Below the pieces are notes generated by a model, which did no database searches, was not told the DNA's origin, and was given only the letters and a program-made list of their open reading frames with translations. From positions 62,001-126,000 of the forward strand of contig NZ_JAAMQJ010000005.1 in NCBI RefSeq assembly GCF_013523125.1: a DNA stretch of 64,000 bases, read 5' to 3'. Source of the stretch: Pseudomonas entomophila (GTDB lineage Bacteria > Pseudomonadota > Gammaproteobacteria > Pseudomonadales > Pseudomonadaceae). The position numbers and the translations under genes are program-made. Every line of letters starts with the position of its first letter. The stretch's first letter is position 1. Below, one piece after another: positions 28,720 through 38,395 of this stretch.

Positions 28720-28858
28720 GGTTACACCCTCGTGACTTTTGTTATTCGAGGCGAGTGTTCCGATGTGACTCGCCCTGTATTCGGGGAGCAGCTAGACAAA
28801 GTGTCGCAGGGCCGTAGCGGGACGCGGGGCCGGCGGCCTGAGCTTTCAAGGTCTACGG

Positions 28859-28881
28859 GATATCATATTATGGTATTCCAA
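28859..28881 (-). promoter_or_regulatory. Operator-like AT-rich site before the ABC importer operon
   Basis: On the minus strand the sequence TGGAATACCATAATATGA, within an imperfect inverted repeat, matches the site between ribB and the DUF1330 gene at 13 of 15 aligned positions of TGGNATACCATNATA. It lies about 140 bases before the binding-protein start, in DNA otherwise very GC-rich. GGTATACC-like cores are typical of FCD-type GntR regulators such as NanR relatives. Confidence 0.55.
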
Positions 28882-28947
28882 ACTTTTCGCAAGCCTTGTT
28901 GGCGACCGGCCATCATTCGGGGGGGCGGTCGTCGACAGGCCGGCAGC

Positions 28948-30054
28948 TCAGGCGAAAGGAATGCTCTGTACGACTTCCAGTTCATAGCCGGCCAATCCCG
29001 CGTACTTGAGCGGCGGGCCCAGGTGACGCAGCTTGCCGACGCCCAGGTCCTGCAGGATCTGCGCACCGGTGCCCACTTCGGAATAGGTCGGTACCTGGCC
29101 GCGGCGATAGGGGCGAGGTGGCTGGGTCAGGTGCGGCACGCGTTCGAGCAGCGCTTGCGATGATTCGTGGTTGGCCAGCACCACCACCACCCCGGCGCCC
29201 TCGGCCGCTACCCGCTCCAGCGCTGCCCACAGTGTCCAGTTCGCCGGCCTGGCGTACTCGGCGCCGACCAGGTCGCGCAGCGGGTCGATGGCGTGCACGC
29301 GCACCAGGGTCGGCTGGTCGCGACGGATTTCACCCATCACCATGGCCATGTGCACGCCGCCTTCGATACGGTCCTCGTAGGTCACCAGGCGGAAGGTGCC
29401 ATGTACGGTCGGCAGCTCGCGTTCGCCGATGCGTTCGATGGTGTGCTCGGTGCTCAGGCGGTGGTGGATCAGGTCGGCGATGGTGCCAATCTTGATGCCG
29501 TGGTGCGCGGCGAACACGTCCAGGTCCGGGCGGCGTGCCATGCTGCCGTCGTCGTTGAGCACCTCGACGATGACCGACGCCGGGCTGAAGCCGGCCAGGC
29601 GCGCCAGGTCGCAGCCCGCCTCGGTGTGTCCGGCGCGGGTCAGCACGCCGCCTTCGCGAGCGCGCAGCGGAAAGATGTGCCCAGGCTGCACCAGGTCTTC
29701 GGGGCGCGCATCGGGGGCTATCGCGGCGGCCACGGTACGCGCCCGGTCGGCGGCGGAGATCCCGGTGGTGACGCCCTGCGCCGCTTCGATGGACACGGTG
29801 AAGGCCGTGCTGAACGCGCTGCCGTTGCTGGGCACCATTTGTTCCAGGCCCAGCCGCTGGCAATGTTCGTCGGTCAGGGTCAGGCAGATCAGCCCGCGGG
29901 CTTCGCGCGCCATGAAATTGATCACCGAGGCGTCGCAGCGCTCGGCGGCGATCAGTAAGTCACCTTCGTTCTCGCGGTCTTCATCATCCACCAGCAGGAC
30001 CATCTTGCCCTGTCGGTAGTCGTCGAGCAGCTCTTCGATGCGGTTGAAAGCCAT
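28948..30054 (-). CDS. ribB: 3,4-dihydroxy-2-butanone 4-phosphate synthase with degenerate RibA domain
   Basis: 368 residues from the ATG at 30054, chosen because AGGTG lies nine bases upstream; a GTG at 30066 is possible. The RibB domain (about 1-200) is complete: [11 protein letters not shown] at 22-32, [13 protein letters not shown], and [13 protein letters not shown]. The second half is RibA-like, but the zinc Cys cluster of GTP cyclohydrolase II is missing ([19 protein letters not shown] replaces the Cys-containing motif), so only RibB activity is expected. It is outside the usual rib operon and divergent from a DUF1330 gene, so it is probably an inducible extra source of flavin precursor. 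Confidence 0.9.
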   Translation of the reverse strand: MAFNRIEELLDDYRQGKMVLLVDDEDRENEGDLLIAAERCDASVINFMAREARGLICLTLTDEHCQRLGLEQMVPSNGSAFSTAFTVSIEAAQGVTTGISAADRARTVAAAIAPDARPEDLVQPGHIFPLRAREGGVLTRAGHTEAGCDLARLAGFSPASVIVEVLNDDGSMARRPDLDVFAAHHGIKIGTIADLIHHRLSTEHTIERIGERELPTVHGTFRLVTYEDRIEGGVHMAMVMGEIRRDQPTLVRVHAIDPLRDLVGAEYARPANWTLWAALERVAAEGAGVVVVLANHESSQALLERVPHLTQPPRPYRRGQVPTYSEVGTGAQILQDLGVGKLRHLGPPLKYAGLAGYELEVVQSIPFA

Positions 30055-30082
30055 GGGCACGCTCACCTGTCACGGGGTTGTT

Positions 30083-30107
30083 TTTGTGGTATACCATCAT
30101 ACACAAA
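30083..30107. promoter_or_regulatory. GntR-type operator between ribB and the DUF1330 gene
   Basis: A perfect ten-base palindrome TGGTATACCA (30087-30096) sits inside a larger imperfect one bounded by TTTGTG and CACAAA. It lies 33 bases from the ribB start and 36 from the DUF1330 start, so one bound protein could control both. The sequence is related to the site before the ABC importer operon. Confidence 0.65.
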
Positions 30108-30131
30108 TACACGCCTACAGGAGCGTCACCC

Positions 30132-30425
30132 ATGAAGGCCTACTGGATCGCCCACGTCGATGTGACCGACCCACAGCAATACCAACAGTACACCCAGCGC
30201 GCCCCGGCTGCCTTTGCCGCCTATGGCGGACGTTTCATGGCCCGCGGTGGGCGCAGCGAAGCGCTGGAGGGCCGACCGACGCCCCAGCGCAGCGTGGTGA
30301 TCGAGTTCGACAGCTACGAGCAAGCCGTGGCGTGCTACCGCTCCGAGGCCTATCAGGAGGCCTGCCGGCATCGCCAGGGGGTGGCCAAGGCCGAGGTGAT
30401 CATCGTCGAAGGTTTCACGCCCTGA
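30132..30425 (+). CDS. DUF1330-family protein
   Basis: 97 residues, the family length, starting MKAYWIAHVDVTDPQQYQQY with AGGAG upstream. It has a dimeric alpha/beta-barrel (ferredoxin-like) fold shared with antibiotic-biosynthesis monooxygenases; GGRFMARGG and VVIEFDSYEQAVACYRSEAY are family hallmarks. No enzymatic role is established for DUF1330. Divergent from ribB over a shared operator, which suggests that the two respond to the same signal. Confidence 0.88.
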   Translation: MKAYWIAHVDVTDPQQYQQYTQRAPAAFAAYGGRFMARGGRSEALEGRPTPQRSVVIEFDSYEQAVACYRSEAYQEACRHRQGVAKAEVIIVEGFTP

Positions 30426-30436
30426 TCGCCGGCTGC

Positions 30437-30572
30437 CTGTAGGCGCGGCCCCCGTGCCGCGATTGGGCCCGCAGGGCCCACAGAACCCACTACTCGGTGT
30501 GCCATGCCAGCACTGTCCATGGGCCCTGCGCGCCCAATCGCGGCCGGTCCGGCGCCCCGGCAGGGGCCGTTC
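30437..30572. repeat. Intergenic REP-like inverted repeat
   Basis: A 22-base arm (30459-30480) recurs inverted at 30520-30541 with one mismatch. Related copies with CGCGGCCGGTCCGG and CGGCAGGGGCCG occur at 46.06, 54.17-54.22 and 62.80-62.94 kb. It overlaps the last two bases of the mocA-like gene and lies just after the DUF1330 gene, where it could also act as a transcript end. Confidence 0.8.
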
Positions 30573-31200
30573 ACAAGGGAATGCGCCTGTCCGGGGGAAT
30601 GGGACGGAGCAGATCGCCCGCCACATCGACGTCCTGCACGATCCCCGCGTCGTTCACCTGCACAGACACACAGGCCTGGGCATGCCTGGCGATCACGGCC
30701 TTGCCACCCTGGTCGCCGGTCAGCGTGGCCAGGGCTGGCCAGAACTGCCGGCCGAAGATGACCGGCTGCCCGCGCTCGCCGGCGTACCAGGGCAGCACGA
30801 TGCGCGACACGTCGGCATGGCTGCACAGCTCGCGCAAGGTGGTCTGGGCGATCCAGGGCATGTCGCCCAGCAGGATCGCCACGCTGTCAGCCTCCGACAC
30901 CGCCAGCACATGCCCGATGCCCGCTGCCAGGCTGGCACCCATGCCCTGGTCGGCCTGCCGGCTGCGAATGACCGGGACGTCGTCGGGCACGCCCAGCGCC
31001 GGGGCATCGTCCTCTTCGCGCAGCACGACCCACAGTTCCTCGAAAGCCGCGCCCGCACGGGCCAGCGTGGTAGCCAACAGCGTCTGCGCGCCGTCCAACG
31101 TTGCCCGACGCTTGTCGGCACCGAAACGACGCCCGAACCCGGCAGCCAGGACCAGCCCGGCGCAACCGCCGGTTCGGGGGATGATTTGCTCTGAACACAT
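30571..31200 (-). CDS. mocA: MocA-like nucleotidyltransferase (molybdenum cofactor cytidylyltransferase)
   Basis: 209 residues from the ATG at 31200. The N-terminal LVLAAGFGRRFGADKR is the NTP-binding loop of MobA/MocA enzymes. DMPWI carries the metal-binding Asp, and GERGQPVIFGRQFW is typical of MocA. MocA adds CMP to molybdopterin to form the MCD cofactor needed by xanthine-oxidase-family enzymes. Divergent from paoABC (75 bases between starts), an MCD enzyme, which strongly supports the assignment. MobA (GMP transfer) is the alternative. Confidence 0.87.
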   Translation of the reverse strand: MCSEQIIPRTGGCAGLVLAAGFGRRFGADKRRATLDGAQTLLATTLARAGAAFEELWVVLREEDDAPALGVPDDVPVIRSRQADQGMGASLAAGIGHVLAVSEADSVAILLGDMPWIAQTTLRELCSHADVSRIVLPWYAGERGQPVIFGRQFWPALATLTGDQGGKAVIARHAQACVSVQVNDAGIVQDVDVAGDLLRPIPPDRRIPL

Positions 31201-31274
31201 GGCCAAACGCTCCGGTCGTATCTGGAAGATGCAGCTGACTGCACATTCGCCTATCCACCGTGAGACTGTTTCCC

Positions 31275-31793
31275 ATGAGCGAGTTCAATCCGGCGTCGCA
31301 CGCCGCTTCACCGGGCCAGGCGATCAGCCTGACCATCAATGGCCAGGCCCACCACCTGCAGGTGCAACCCTGGATCACGCTACTGGACCTGCTGCGCGAC
31401 CAGCTGGACCTGGTCGGCAGCAAGAAAGGCTGTGACCACGGCCAGTGCGGCGCATGCACGGTGTTGCGCAACGGCAAACGAGTCAACGCCTGCCTGACCC
31501 TGGCGGTGATGTGTGACGGCGACCAGCTGACCACCATCGAAGGGCTGGCCGACGGCGACCAGTTGCATCCGCTGCAAGAAGCGTTCATCCGCCACGACGC
31601 CTTCCAGTGCGGCTACTGCACGCCTGGGCAGATCTGCTCGGCCCTGGGCCTGGCCCACGAAGGCAAGGTCCGCACGCGCGCCGAGATCCAGGAGCACATG
31701 AGCGGCAACCTGTGCCGCTGCGGCGCCTACAGCAACATCATCGATGCCGTCGCCGAGGCCTTGCCGTTGATCCACGGAGGGCGCGCCTCATGA
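31275..31793 (+). CDS. paoA: Aldehyde oxidase, 2Fe-2S subunit (PaoA/YagT-like)
   Basis: 172 residues from the ATG at 31275 ([14 protein letters not shown]). Two [2Fe-2S] clusters are visible: plant-type [15 protein letters not shown] with a later Cys, and the C-terminal helical cluster [11 protein letters not shown] ... GNLCRCGAY. It passes electrons between the molybdenum and FAD subunits. E. coli PaoA has a Tat signal; here the N-terminal tail has no twin-Arg, so a cytosolic complex is likely. The stop overlaps the paoB start (ATGA). Confidence 0.92.
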   Translation: MSEFNPASHAASPGQAISLTINGQAHHLQVQPWITLLDLLRDQLDLVGSKKGCDHGQCGACTVLRNGKRVNACLTLAVMCDGDQLTTIEGLADGDQLHPLQEAFIRHDAFQCGYCTPGQICSALGLAHEGKVRTRAEIQEHMSGNLCRCGAYSNIIDAVAEALPLIHGGRAS

Positions 31794-32779
31794 TCCCGTT
31801 CGCTTACGAGAAACCCACCAGCATCGAGCACGCGGTCCGCTTGGCGGACGCCAACAGCCGCTACATCGCCGGTGGCACCAACCTAGTCGACCTGATGAAG
31901 GAAAACGTCGAGCGCCCCGAGCGACTGGTCGACATCAACGGCCTGGACGCGCTGCGCGGCGTACGTGAGACCGCCGCAGGCGGCGTTTGGGTCGGCGCGC
32001 TGGAAAGCAACGCCGACCTGGCCTGGCACCCCCTGATCGAGCAACGCTACCCGCTGCTGTCCCAGGCGATCCTGGCGGGTGCCTCACCCCAGCTGCGCAA
32101 CATGGCCAGCACCGGCGGCAACCTGCTGCAGCGCACCCGTTGCTACTACTTCTACGACACCGCCGTGCCGTGCAACAAGCGCGAGCCCGGCACCGGTTGC
32201 CCGGCCCGCGACGGTCTGAATCGTGCCCATGCCATCCTCGGCGCCAGCGAAGCCTGCGTGGCCGTGCACCCGTCCGACATGTGTGTGGCCCTGGCAGCCT
32301 TGGAGGCCGTCGTCCATGTCCAGGGTCCCGAAGGCGAGCGGCAGATCGCCTTCGCCGACTTCCATCGCCTGCCTGGCGATACGCCGCAGTACGACAATCA
32401 CCTGAAGACAGGTGAGCTGATCACCGGCATCGAGCTGCCGCCGGTGGCCTTCGGCGGGCACGTCAGCTACGTCAAGGTACGCGACCGCGCGTCCTACGCG
32501 TTCGCATTGATCGCCGTGGCCGCTGCCGTGCAAGTAAAGGATGGCATGCTCGAGGACGTCCGCGTGGCCCTGGGCGGCGTGGCCCACAAGCCCTGGCGCC
32601 AAGCGGCGGCGGAAAGCGCCGTGTGCGGTCAGCCTGCTACTGCGCAGACCTACGCGGCCCTGGCCGATCAGGTGCTGGCCGGTGCCCAGCCGCTGTCGCA
32701 GAACGCCTTCAAGACCGGACTGGCTCGCCGCGCCATCGTCCGCGCACTGACCACCGCTGCCCAGGGGAGCGCCCAATGA
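31790..32779 (+). CDS. paoB: Aldehyde oxidase, FAD and 4Fe-4S subunit (PaoB/YagS-like)
   Basis: 329 residues. FAD-binding motifs are [15 protein letters not shown] and [16 protein letters not shown]. The insert [20 protein letters not shown] supplies Cys residues for the extra [4Fe-4S] cluster that distinguishes PaoB from other CODH-type flavin subunits. This makes the trio orthologous in type to the periplasmic aldehyde oxidase PaoABC rather than to xanthine dehydrogenase. Both ends overlap their neighbours by four bases. Confidence 0.93.
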   Translation: MIPFAYEKPTSIEHAVRLADANSRYIAGGTNLVDLMKENVERPERLVDINGLDALRGVRETAAGGVWVGALESNADLAWHPLIEQRYPLLSQAILAGASPQLRNMASTGGNLLQRTRCYYFYDTAVPCNKREPGTGCPARDGLNRAHAILGASEACVAVHPSDMCVALAALEAVVHVQGPEGERQIAFADFHRLPGDTPQYDNHLKTGELITGIELPPVAFGGHVSYVKVRDRASYAFALIAVAAAVQVKDGMLEDVRVALGGVAHKPWRQAAAESAVCGQPATAQTYAALADQVLAGAQPLSQNAFKTGLARRAIVRALTTAAQGSAQ

Positions 32780-34983
32780 AACCTGTCGAACTGGCCTGCG
32801 GCCGCCCGATGGACCGTGTCGATGGTCCTGCGAAAGTCACCGGCACGGCCCGGTATGCCGCCGAATTCCCACAGCAGGGGCTGCTCTATGGCAGCGTCGT
32901 CTCCAGCCATGTGGCCCGGGGCCGCGTCAAACACATCGACTGCGAAGCCGCCTTGAAGGTACCGGGCGTGATCGACGTGCTGCACCACCGTAACCGGCCC
33001 CGTCTGGCCGGCGAGGACGAGCAGTACAGCGATGACGACGCCGCCGACGGCTCGCCGTTCCGTCCGCTGTACAACAGCCGTGTGCTCTACAGTGGCCAAC
33101 CGCTGGCGCTGGTGGTCGCCGAGAGCCTGGAGCTGGCGCGGTACGCCGGTTCGCTGATCCGTCTCGAGATCGACGCCGAGGCGCACGAGACGGACCTGCT
33201 CTCGGCGCTGGAACGCGCCCATGACGCGCCGGCCGAGCTGCCCAAGGCCCGCGGTCATTTCGAGCAGGCCTACGCCAGTGCACCGTTCAAAGTGGATGCC
33301 ACCTATACCACCCCCATCGAACACCACAACCCGATGGAGCCTCATGCCTCCACGGTGATCTACAAACCTGACGGCAGCCTGGAGGTGCACGACAAGACCC
33401 AGGGCACGCAGAACTGCCGCACTTACCTGCATACGGTGTTCGGCATTCCCGAGGATAAGCTGCGGGTACTGGCCGCCTACGTGGGCGGTGCTTTCGGCTC
33501 CGGGTTGCGACCACAGTACCAGCTGCCCCTGGCCGTGATGGCGGCGTTGCAGCTCAAGCGCTCGGTACGCGTCGTGTTGACGCGTCAGCAGATGTTCACC
33601 TTCGGTTACCGTCCCCGCACACAGCAGCGTCTGCGTTTGGCGGCCGATGCCCAGGGCCACCTGCAGGCCATCTCCCACGACGCCGTCGGGCAGACCTCGC
33701 GCTTCGAAGACTTCTCCGAGCACGTCGTGGAGTGGAGCGGCATGCTCTACCGTTGCGACAACGTGCGTTTCGGCTACAAGCTGGCACCCCTGGACGTCTA
33801 CACCCCGCTGGACATGCGCGCACCGGGCGCCGCCCTGGGGCTGATCGGCCTGGAGTGCGCCATGGACGAGCTGGCCACTGCGGTCGGCATGGACCCGGTC
33901 GCGCTGCGGACCATCAACTTCACCGACACCAACGCCAACGAGGGCAAGCCATACACCAGCAAGGCCTTGCTGGACTGCTATCGCCAGGGGGCCGAGGCCT
34001 TTGGCTGGGACCAGCGTGATCCACGTCCGGCCAGCCGCGTCGAGAACGGCCAGCGCATCGGCTGGGGCATGGCTGGCGGCGTGTGGGAAGCCATGCAGAT
34101 GAAAGCCAGCGCCAAAGCGTGCCTGGACCTGGACGGCCACCTGACGGTCAGCAGCGCCACCACCGACATCGGCACCGGCACCTACACCGTGATGACCCAG
34201 ATCGCTGCCGACGCCATGGGCCTGGCGCCGGAGCAGGTCACCTTCAAGCTGGGCGATTCCTCATTGCCGACCGCGCCCCTGCAGGGCGGGTCGTTCACCG
34301 TCTCGTCGGTCGGTTCGGCGGTGCGCCAGGTGTGCGAAGTGCTGCGCGCCAAGCTCATCCAGGCGGTGCGCGACCAGCATCCGGAACTGGACGGATTCGG
34401 TGTCGAGGCGTTCGTCATCGACGGCCCGCAGGTGTGCGTGGGCGAGCATCGCTTCGCCTTGACCGAAGTCCTTCGCCAGATGCCGGAAGACGCCCGCGAG
34501 GCACTGATCGACAGCGAGCCTAGTGCACGCCGCGAAGGCTTCTCCACGGCGAGCCATTCGGCAGTCTTCGTCGAAGTGCAGATCGATGAAGACCTCGGCA
34601 CGATCCGCGTCACACGGGTGGTCAGCGCCATCGCCGCCGGACGGGTGATCAACCCCAAGACCGCGCGCAGCCAGATCCTGGGCGGCGTGGTATGGGGCCT
34701 GGGCATGGCCTTGCAGGAAGAGACGCACACCGACCACGCGCTGGGCCGGTACATGAACCACAACCTGGCCGAGTACCATATCCCGGTGAATGCCGACATT
34801 GGCGAGATCGAGGTGATCTTCGTCGATGAACCGGACGAGATCGTCAACGCGCTGGGGTCCAAGGGGGTTGGTGAAATCGGCATCGTTGGTGTCGCTGCTG
34901 CAGTGGCCAACGCCATCTGTCATGCAACCGGCAAGCGGTTGCGCGACTTCCCGCTGACCCTGGACAAGGTGCTGGAAGGGTAG
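32776..34983 (+). CDS. paoC: Aldehyde oxidase, molybdenum subunit (PaoC/YagR-like)
   Basis: 735 residues (E. coli PaoC 732). It binds the MCD molybdenum cofactor ([34 protein letters not shown]). The catalytic base is the Glu of SKGVGEIG at about residue 700. The enzyme oxidises aldehydes, often aromatic, to acids. No chaperone gene of the PaoD/XdhC type is visible next to it, but the MocA-like gene is divergent. The TonB receptor gene converges from downstream. Confidence 0.92.
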   Translation: MKPVELACGRPMDRVDGPAKVTGTARYAAEFPQQGLLYGSVVSSHVARGRVKHIDCEAALKVPGVIDVLHHRNRPRLAGEDEQYSDDDAADGSPFRPLYNSRVLYSGQPLALVVAESLELARYAGSLIRLEIDAEAHETDLLSALERAHDAPAELPKARGHFEQAYASAPFKVDATYTTPIEHHNPMEPHASTVIYKPDGSLEVHDKTQGTQNCRTYLHTVFGIPEDKLRVLAAYVGGAFGSGLRPQYQLPLAVMAALQLKRSVRVVLTRQQMFTFGYRPRTQQRLRLAADAQGHLQAISHDAVGQTSRFEDFSEHVVEWSGMLYRCDNVRFGYKLAPLDVYTPLDMRAPGAALGLIGLECAMDELATAVGMDPVALRTINFTDTNANEGKPYTSKALLDCYRQGAEAFGWDQRDPRPASRVENGQRIGWGMAGGVWEAMQMKASAKACLDLDGHLTVSSATTDIGTGTYTVMTQIAADAMGLAPEQVTFKLGDSSLPTAPLQGGSFTVSSVGSAVRQVCEVLRAKLIQAVRDQHPELDGFGVEAFVIDGPQVCVGEHRFALTEVLRQMPEDAREALIDSEPSARREGFSTASHSAVFVEVQIDEDLGTIRVTRVVSAIAAGRVINPKTARSQILGGVVWGLGMALQEETHTDHALGRYMNHNLAEYHIPVNADIGEIEVIFVDEPDEIVNALGSKGVGEIGIVGVAAAVANAICHATGKRLRDFPLTLDKVLEG

Positions 34984-35032
34984 TCGCGAACCCGCGGGGC
35001 GCTCGGCAGGTCATCGCCGCTGCGCCCGCTCT

Positions 35033-37159
35033 TCAGAACTGGTAGGCCACCCCTGCGCTGGCATACCACGAACGCCCCGGCGCCGCCTCGTAGTAGCGGC
35101 CATTGCCGTCACCCACGATCACCGACCCGACGTACTGACGGTCCAACAGGTTGTCCAGGCGCACCGTCTGATGGAAGGCCCAGGGGCCGACCTGCTGATC
35201 CAGCCTCATCCGGCCGTTGAACACCGTGTAGCCTGGCGCTGCGCGCTCGGTGTTGCTGTCCTCGACGAAGACCCGGCTGCGGTACTGGCCTTCCATCCCC
35301 AGGCTCACGCCCGACCTCGGCTTCCAGACCAGTTCGCCGAACAGGCTGCTGCGCGGTACGCCAGGCAGCCGGTTGCCGCGCTCGATCCGGCTGCTGCCGG
35401 TGAGCACGTCGTCCTGGTAGGTGGCCTGCAACAGGGTATAGGCCAGGTGCGCCTGCCACTGTGCAGTCACATCGCTCTGCACGCTGAGTTCCAGACCCCG
35501 GCGCAGGGTCTTGCCGGCGTTCTGGTAGCTGGTACGACCCTCCTGCGCGCTGTCGACCACGACCTCGTCCTGGGTTCGGATCTCGAACAGCGCCGCGTTG
35601 ATCCGTGTGGCCGCGCCCAGCCGCGCCTTGAGCCCGGCTTCGTATTGCAGGCTGGTGGCTGGCTGCAGATCGAAGTTGAAGCCTTCGACTTGGCCGGGTG
35701 CATAGGCCATCTCCGCCTGGGTCGGCGTCTCGAAGGCCGAACCGACGCTGAGGTAGCCGTGCAAGTCCGGCGTGAAGGCATACAGCACCGACAGCGAGGG
35801 CGTCGCCCGCTGGTAGCGGCGCGAGCCGCTGGCATCGCCATTGGCCAGGTAGTGATCGGCCACGTCCATGTCCAGGCTGCTGTAGCGAACCCCGGCTTCC
35901 AGCGTCCAGCGCTGCCAGTCCCAATGGGCTTGCAGGTACGGGTCGAGGCGGGTGGCGGTGTCCACCTCGTCGCGGCGCAGCGCGCCCTTGAGGCCCAGGG
36001 TGGTGCCGACGAAGTTCTGGTAGCCGCGGCGGTCGTCCTGACTGCGGTCGTAGTCCAGGCCGGCGGTGACGGTCAGGGCGCCAGGCGCCGTCGTGATCGG
36101 CTGGATCCAGCGCAGCGTGCCGCCGTGGTAGGCCCGGTCGAAGTCCACCACGCCACCGCCACGTCGGTTGGCCGCCGCGGTCGGGGGGATCGACAGGTAC
36201 TGGACCACCTGGCGCTGGCCGCTGTACAGGTTGACCTGCACGGTGGCGTCGCCGATGTAGCGCTCGTAGTTGAGGCCCACTTGCCGTTGGTCGATGCTCT
36301 TGCGCGTGTCGTAGCGACGCGCAGGGTCGGCGACCGAACGTGGATCGCGTCGGTAGCCGGCCCAGCTCTGCCCCAGGGGGTCCTGGGTACCGTGCTGTTC
36401 GAGGCTGCTGAAGATCAGCGCCACGCGGCTGTCGGCATCCGGCTTGAAATGCGTCTTGGCGAAGGTCTGGTCACGGCGTGCGGCACTGTGGTCACGGTAG
36501 CCGTCGGTGTCCATGCGCGAAGCGTCGAGCAGGAACCCAGCCTGCTCGCTGCCGCCTTCGGCCTGCACGTGCTGCTTGGCGAACCCGTCGCTGCCGATCA
36601 AGGTCTCGGCACCGAGGGTGCCGGGGCCTGTACCGTCGCGGGAGAACATCTGGATCACGCCGCCAGCGTTGCTGCCGTACAGGGTCGAGGCCGGACCGCG
36701 CAGGACTTCGATGCGCTCGGCCACATCCAGGTTGAGCGACGAGGCTTGCCCTTGGCCATCAGGGGTGCTGGCCGGGATACCGTCGCTGATCAGCTTCAGT
36801 CCGCGAATGCCGAAGGCCGAACGCGCGCCGTAGCCGCGCGAGGAGATCTGCAGGTCCTGGGCGTAGTTCTGCCGGTTCTGCACCACCAGTCCCGGTACAC
36901 GCGCCAGGGCTTCGGACAGGTTGACGCCCAGTTGCCCGTCGGCGAACTGGGCGCGCTCCACGGTATCGACCGAGAACGGCAGGTCGAAACTGCCGGCCGG
37001 CGCGGCACTGCCGGTCACCACCAGCGGTTCCAGTTCGCTGACCGGTGCTGCCTGGGCCTGGAGGCAGCTCGCCAGGCTGCACAGCAGCAGGGAAGACCAG
37101 GGCAGGGGGCTGGACGGGACTGCACGGAGAGGCGCTACGGCCAATGCAGGTGCACTCAA
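35033..37159 (-). CDS. TonB-dependent outer-membrane receptor
   Basis: 708 residues if translation begins at the TTG at 37159, which overlaps the ridA stop (TTGA); no ATG lies at the 5' end, so the start is uncertain. A signal peptide ends near SCLQAQA. The plug domain has LEPLVVTGSA, SFDLPFSVDTVERAQ, RIEVLRGPASTLYGSNAGGVI. The beta-barrel ends in the aromatic ...AGVAYQF needed for Bam assembly. Such receptors import siderophores, metal complexes or other large ligands. No sigma/anti-sigma genes are adjacent and no N-terminal signalling extension is seen. Confidence 0.87.
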   Translation of the reverse strand: MSAPALAVAPLRAVPSSPLPWSSLLLCSLASCLQAQAAPVSELEPLVVTGSAAPAGSFDLPFSVDTVERAQFADGQLGVNLSEALARVPGLVVQNRQNYAQDLQISSRGYGARSAFGIRGLKLISDGIPASTPDGQGQASSLNLDVAERIEVLRGPASTLYGSNAGGVIQMFSRDGTGPGTLGAETLIGSDGFAKQHVQAEGGSEQAGFLLDASRMDTDGYRDHSAARRDQTFAKTHFKPDADSRVALIFSSLEQHGTQDPLGQSWAGYRRDPRSVADPARRYDTRKSIDQRQVGLNYERYIGDATVQVNLYSGQRQVVQYLSIPPTAAANRRGGGVVDFDRAYHGGTLRWIQPITTAPGALTVTAGLDYDRSQDDRRGYQNFVGTTLGLKGALRRDEVDTATRLDPYLQAHWDWQRWTLEAGVRYSSLDMDVADHYLANGDASGSRRYQRATPSLSVLYAFTPDLHGYLSVGSAFETPTQAEMAYAPGQVEGFNFDLQPATSLQYEAGLKARLGAATRINAALFEIRTQDEVVVDSAQEGRTSYQNAGKTLRRGLELSVQSDVTAQWQAHLAYTLLQATYQDDVLTGSSRIERGNRLPGVPRSSLFGELVWKPRSGVSLGMEGQYRSRVFVEDSNTERAAPGYTVFNGRMRLDQQVGPWAFHQTVRLDNLLDRQYVGSVIVGDGNGRYYEAAPGRSWYASAGVAYQF

Positions 37160-37530
37160 CCCTTGGCCGCCATGGCCGTGACTTCGACGCGCATGCCCGG
37201 TACGGCCAGCGCGGCGACACCCACGGCCGCACGGACTGGCCAGGGCTTCTTGAAGAATCGCTGGTAGACCTCGTTGAAGGCGGCGCGGTCGGCCATGTCG
37301 GTGAGGTAGATGGTCAGGTGCAGCACGCGGCCCAGCGAGCTGCCAGCCCCTTCCAGGGCGTCCTTCAACGCTTGCAGGGTGCACTCGCTCTGGGCGGTGA
37401 TGCTGCCCAGCTCGAGGCTGCCGTCGGCGCGTGTCGGGATCTGGGTGGTCACCAGCAGGTCGCCGAAGCCGGCCACGTCGGAGGAAATGGATTCAGGGTC
37501 GGCATCGGGCTTGAACGTGAGGTTGGCCAT
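37156..37530 (-). CDS. ridA: RidA/YjgF-family imine deaminase-like protein
   Basis: 124 residues from the ATG at 37530 (AAGGA six bases upstream). RidA features are GFGDLLVTTQIP, the oligomer segment ALKDALEGAGSSLGRVLHLTIYLTD, and the VRAAVGVAALAVPGMRVEVTA end with the conserved Arg that binds the ligand carboxylate. Archetypal RidA hydrolyses reactive enamine/imine intermediates; subgroup members near catabolic genes may act on other substrates. It is translationally linked to the TonB receptor downstream. Confidence 0.88.
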   Translation of the reverse strand: MANLTFKPDADPESISSDVAGFGDLLVTTQIPTRADGSLELGSITAQSECTLQALKDALEGAGSSLGRVLHLTIYLTDMADRAAFNEVYQRFFKKPWPVRAAVGVAALAVPGMRVEVTAMAAKG

Positions 37531-37692
37531 GGGCATTCCTTGTGCGTGGGGTAGAAAAGGACAGCGCAGCCTACGCGAGCGCAAGGATGGGGTCGAGCAG
37601 GGAAGCATGGCCCTTCGCCAGAGAGGGCGCTGGCGGGGTGGGCCGGGCGAGACGAGCGCGGCCACCCGCTGAGCCCATGAGCTGTCTGGCGC

Positions 37693-38244
37693 TTACTGGC
37701 CGTAGGTGCCCACCAGGGTCTGCGCCCCCAGTGCATGGCCCTTGAGTGCCTTCATCAAGCCCTCCCGGTCCAGGCCGGAAGGTAGCTGTGTTGGCGGCAG
37801 GTCGGTGGCGATCAGCGTCAGCACGTAGTGGTGCGGGTTGTCGTCCTGGGGTGGGCACGGGCCTTTGTAGGTTTCGGCGCCGGTGGAGTTGCGGCCGACG
37901 GTCAACCAGCTCGAGCGAAACCGCGCCGCGCCGGCATCCAGCTTGCGCATGTTTGCGTCGATGTTGTACGCCACCCAGTGGACGACCCCCAGGCCCTTGT
38001 TGCCGTCGGGGTCGACCATCACCAAGGCGACCGAGCGTGTGCCCTCGGGCAGGTCGTACCAGCGGACGGAGGGCGACCAGTCCTTGCCGCCGTCGCCGCA
38101 CGACGGCCCCCTGCCCACCAACTCCAGGGGCAGCGCCTTGCCGCTGTCGAACGAATCGGACTTGATGTTCAGCGAATCGGCATGAACGAGAGGGCTGATA
38201 GCGAGGGTCAAGGCGATCACACATGACTGCAGGAGTGGTTTCAT
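37693..38244 (-). CDS. YbhB/YbcL-family (PEBP-like) exported protein
   Basis: 183 residues with a signal peptide (ISPLVHA cleavage) and a phosphatidylethanolamine-binding-protein fold: SPSVRWYDLPEGTRSVALVMVDPD, WVAYNID and the GPCPPQDDNPHHYVLTLIATD ligand loop. Bacterial members are periplasmic and of uncertain role; a YbcL variant of E. coli modulates host inflammation. The start at 38244 is the only one giving a signal peptide. Transcribed alone. Confidence 0.88.
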   Translation of the reverse strand: MKPLLQSCVIALTLAISPLVHADSLNIKSDSFDSGKALPLELVGRGPSCGDGGKDWSPSVRWYDLPEGTRSVALVMVDPDGNKGLGVVHWVAYNIDANMRKLDAGAARFRSSWLTVGRNSTGAETYKGPCPPQDDNPHHYVLTLIATDLPPTQLPSGLDREGLMKALKGHALGAQTLVGTYGQ

Positions 38245-38395
38245 GAAGGCGACATCTCCGATGACGATCGTAGGGCGGACAGGCTGCACGTGCCTGCCCC
38301 CGTTTCTCATACGGTAGACAGTTTTCGTGCCGTCCGCCGTCCGTCCTAGGATATTCGTCGCCCCTGAAGAACCCAGCGCTGGAGAAGACCTCAGG

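Noticed and set aside
30055..30131. FMN riboswitch before ribB
   Set aside because: Only 77 bases separate the divergent start codons, too short for the roughly 130-base element, and the space is taken by the palindrome.
35171..37267. 698-codon plus-strand frame opposite the TonB receptor gene
   Set aside because: Antisense to a clear receptor gene, no ribosome-binding site, and artefact-like composition.
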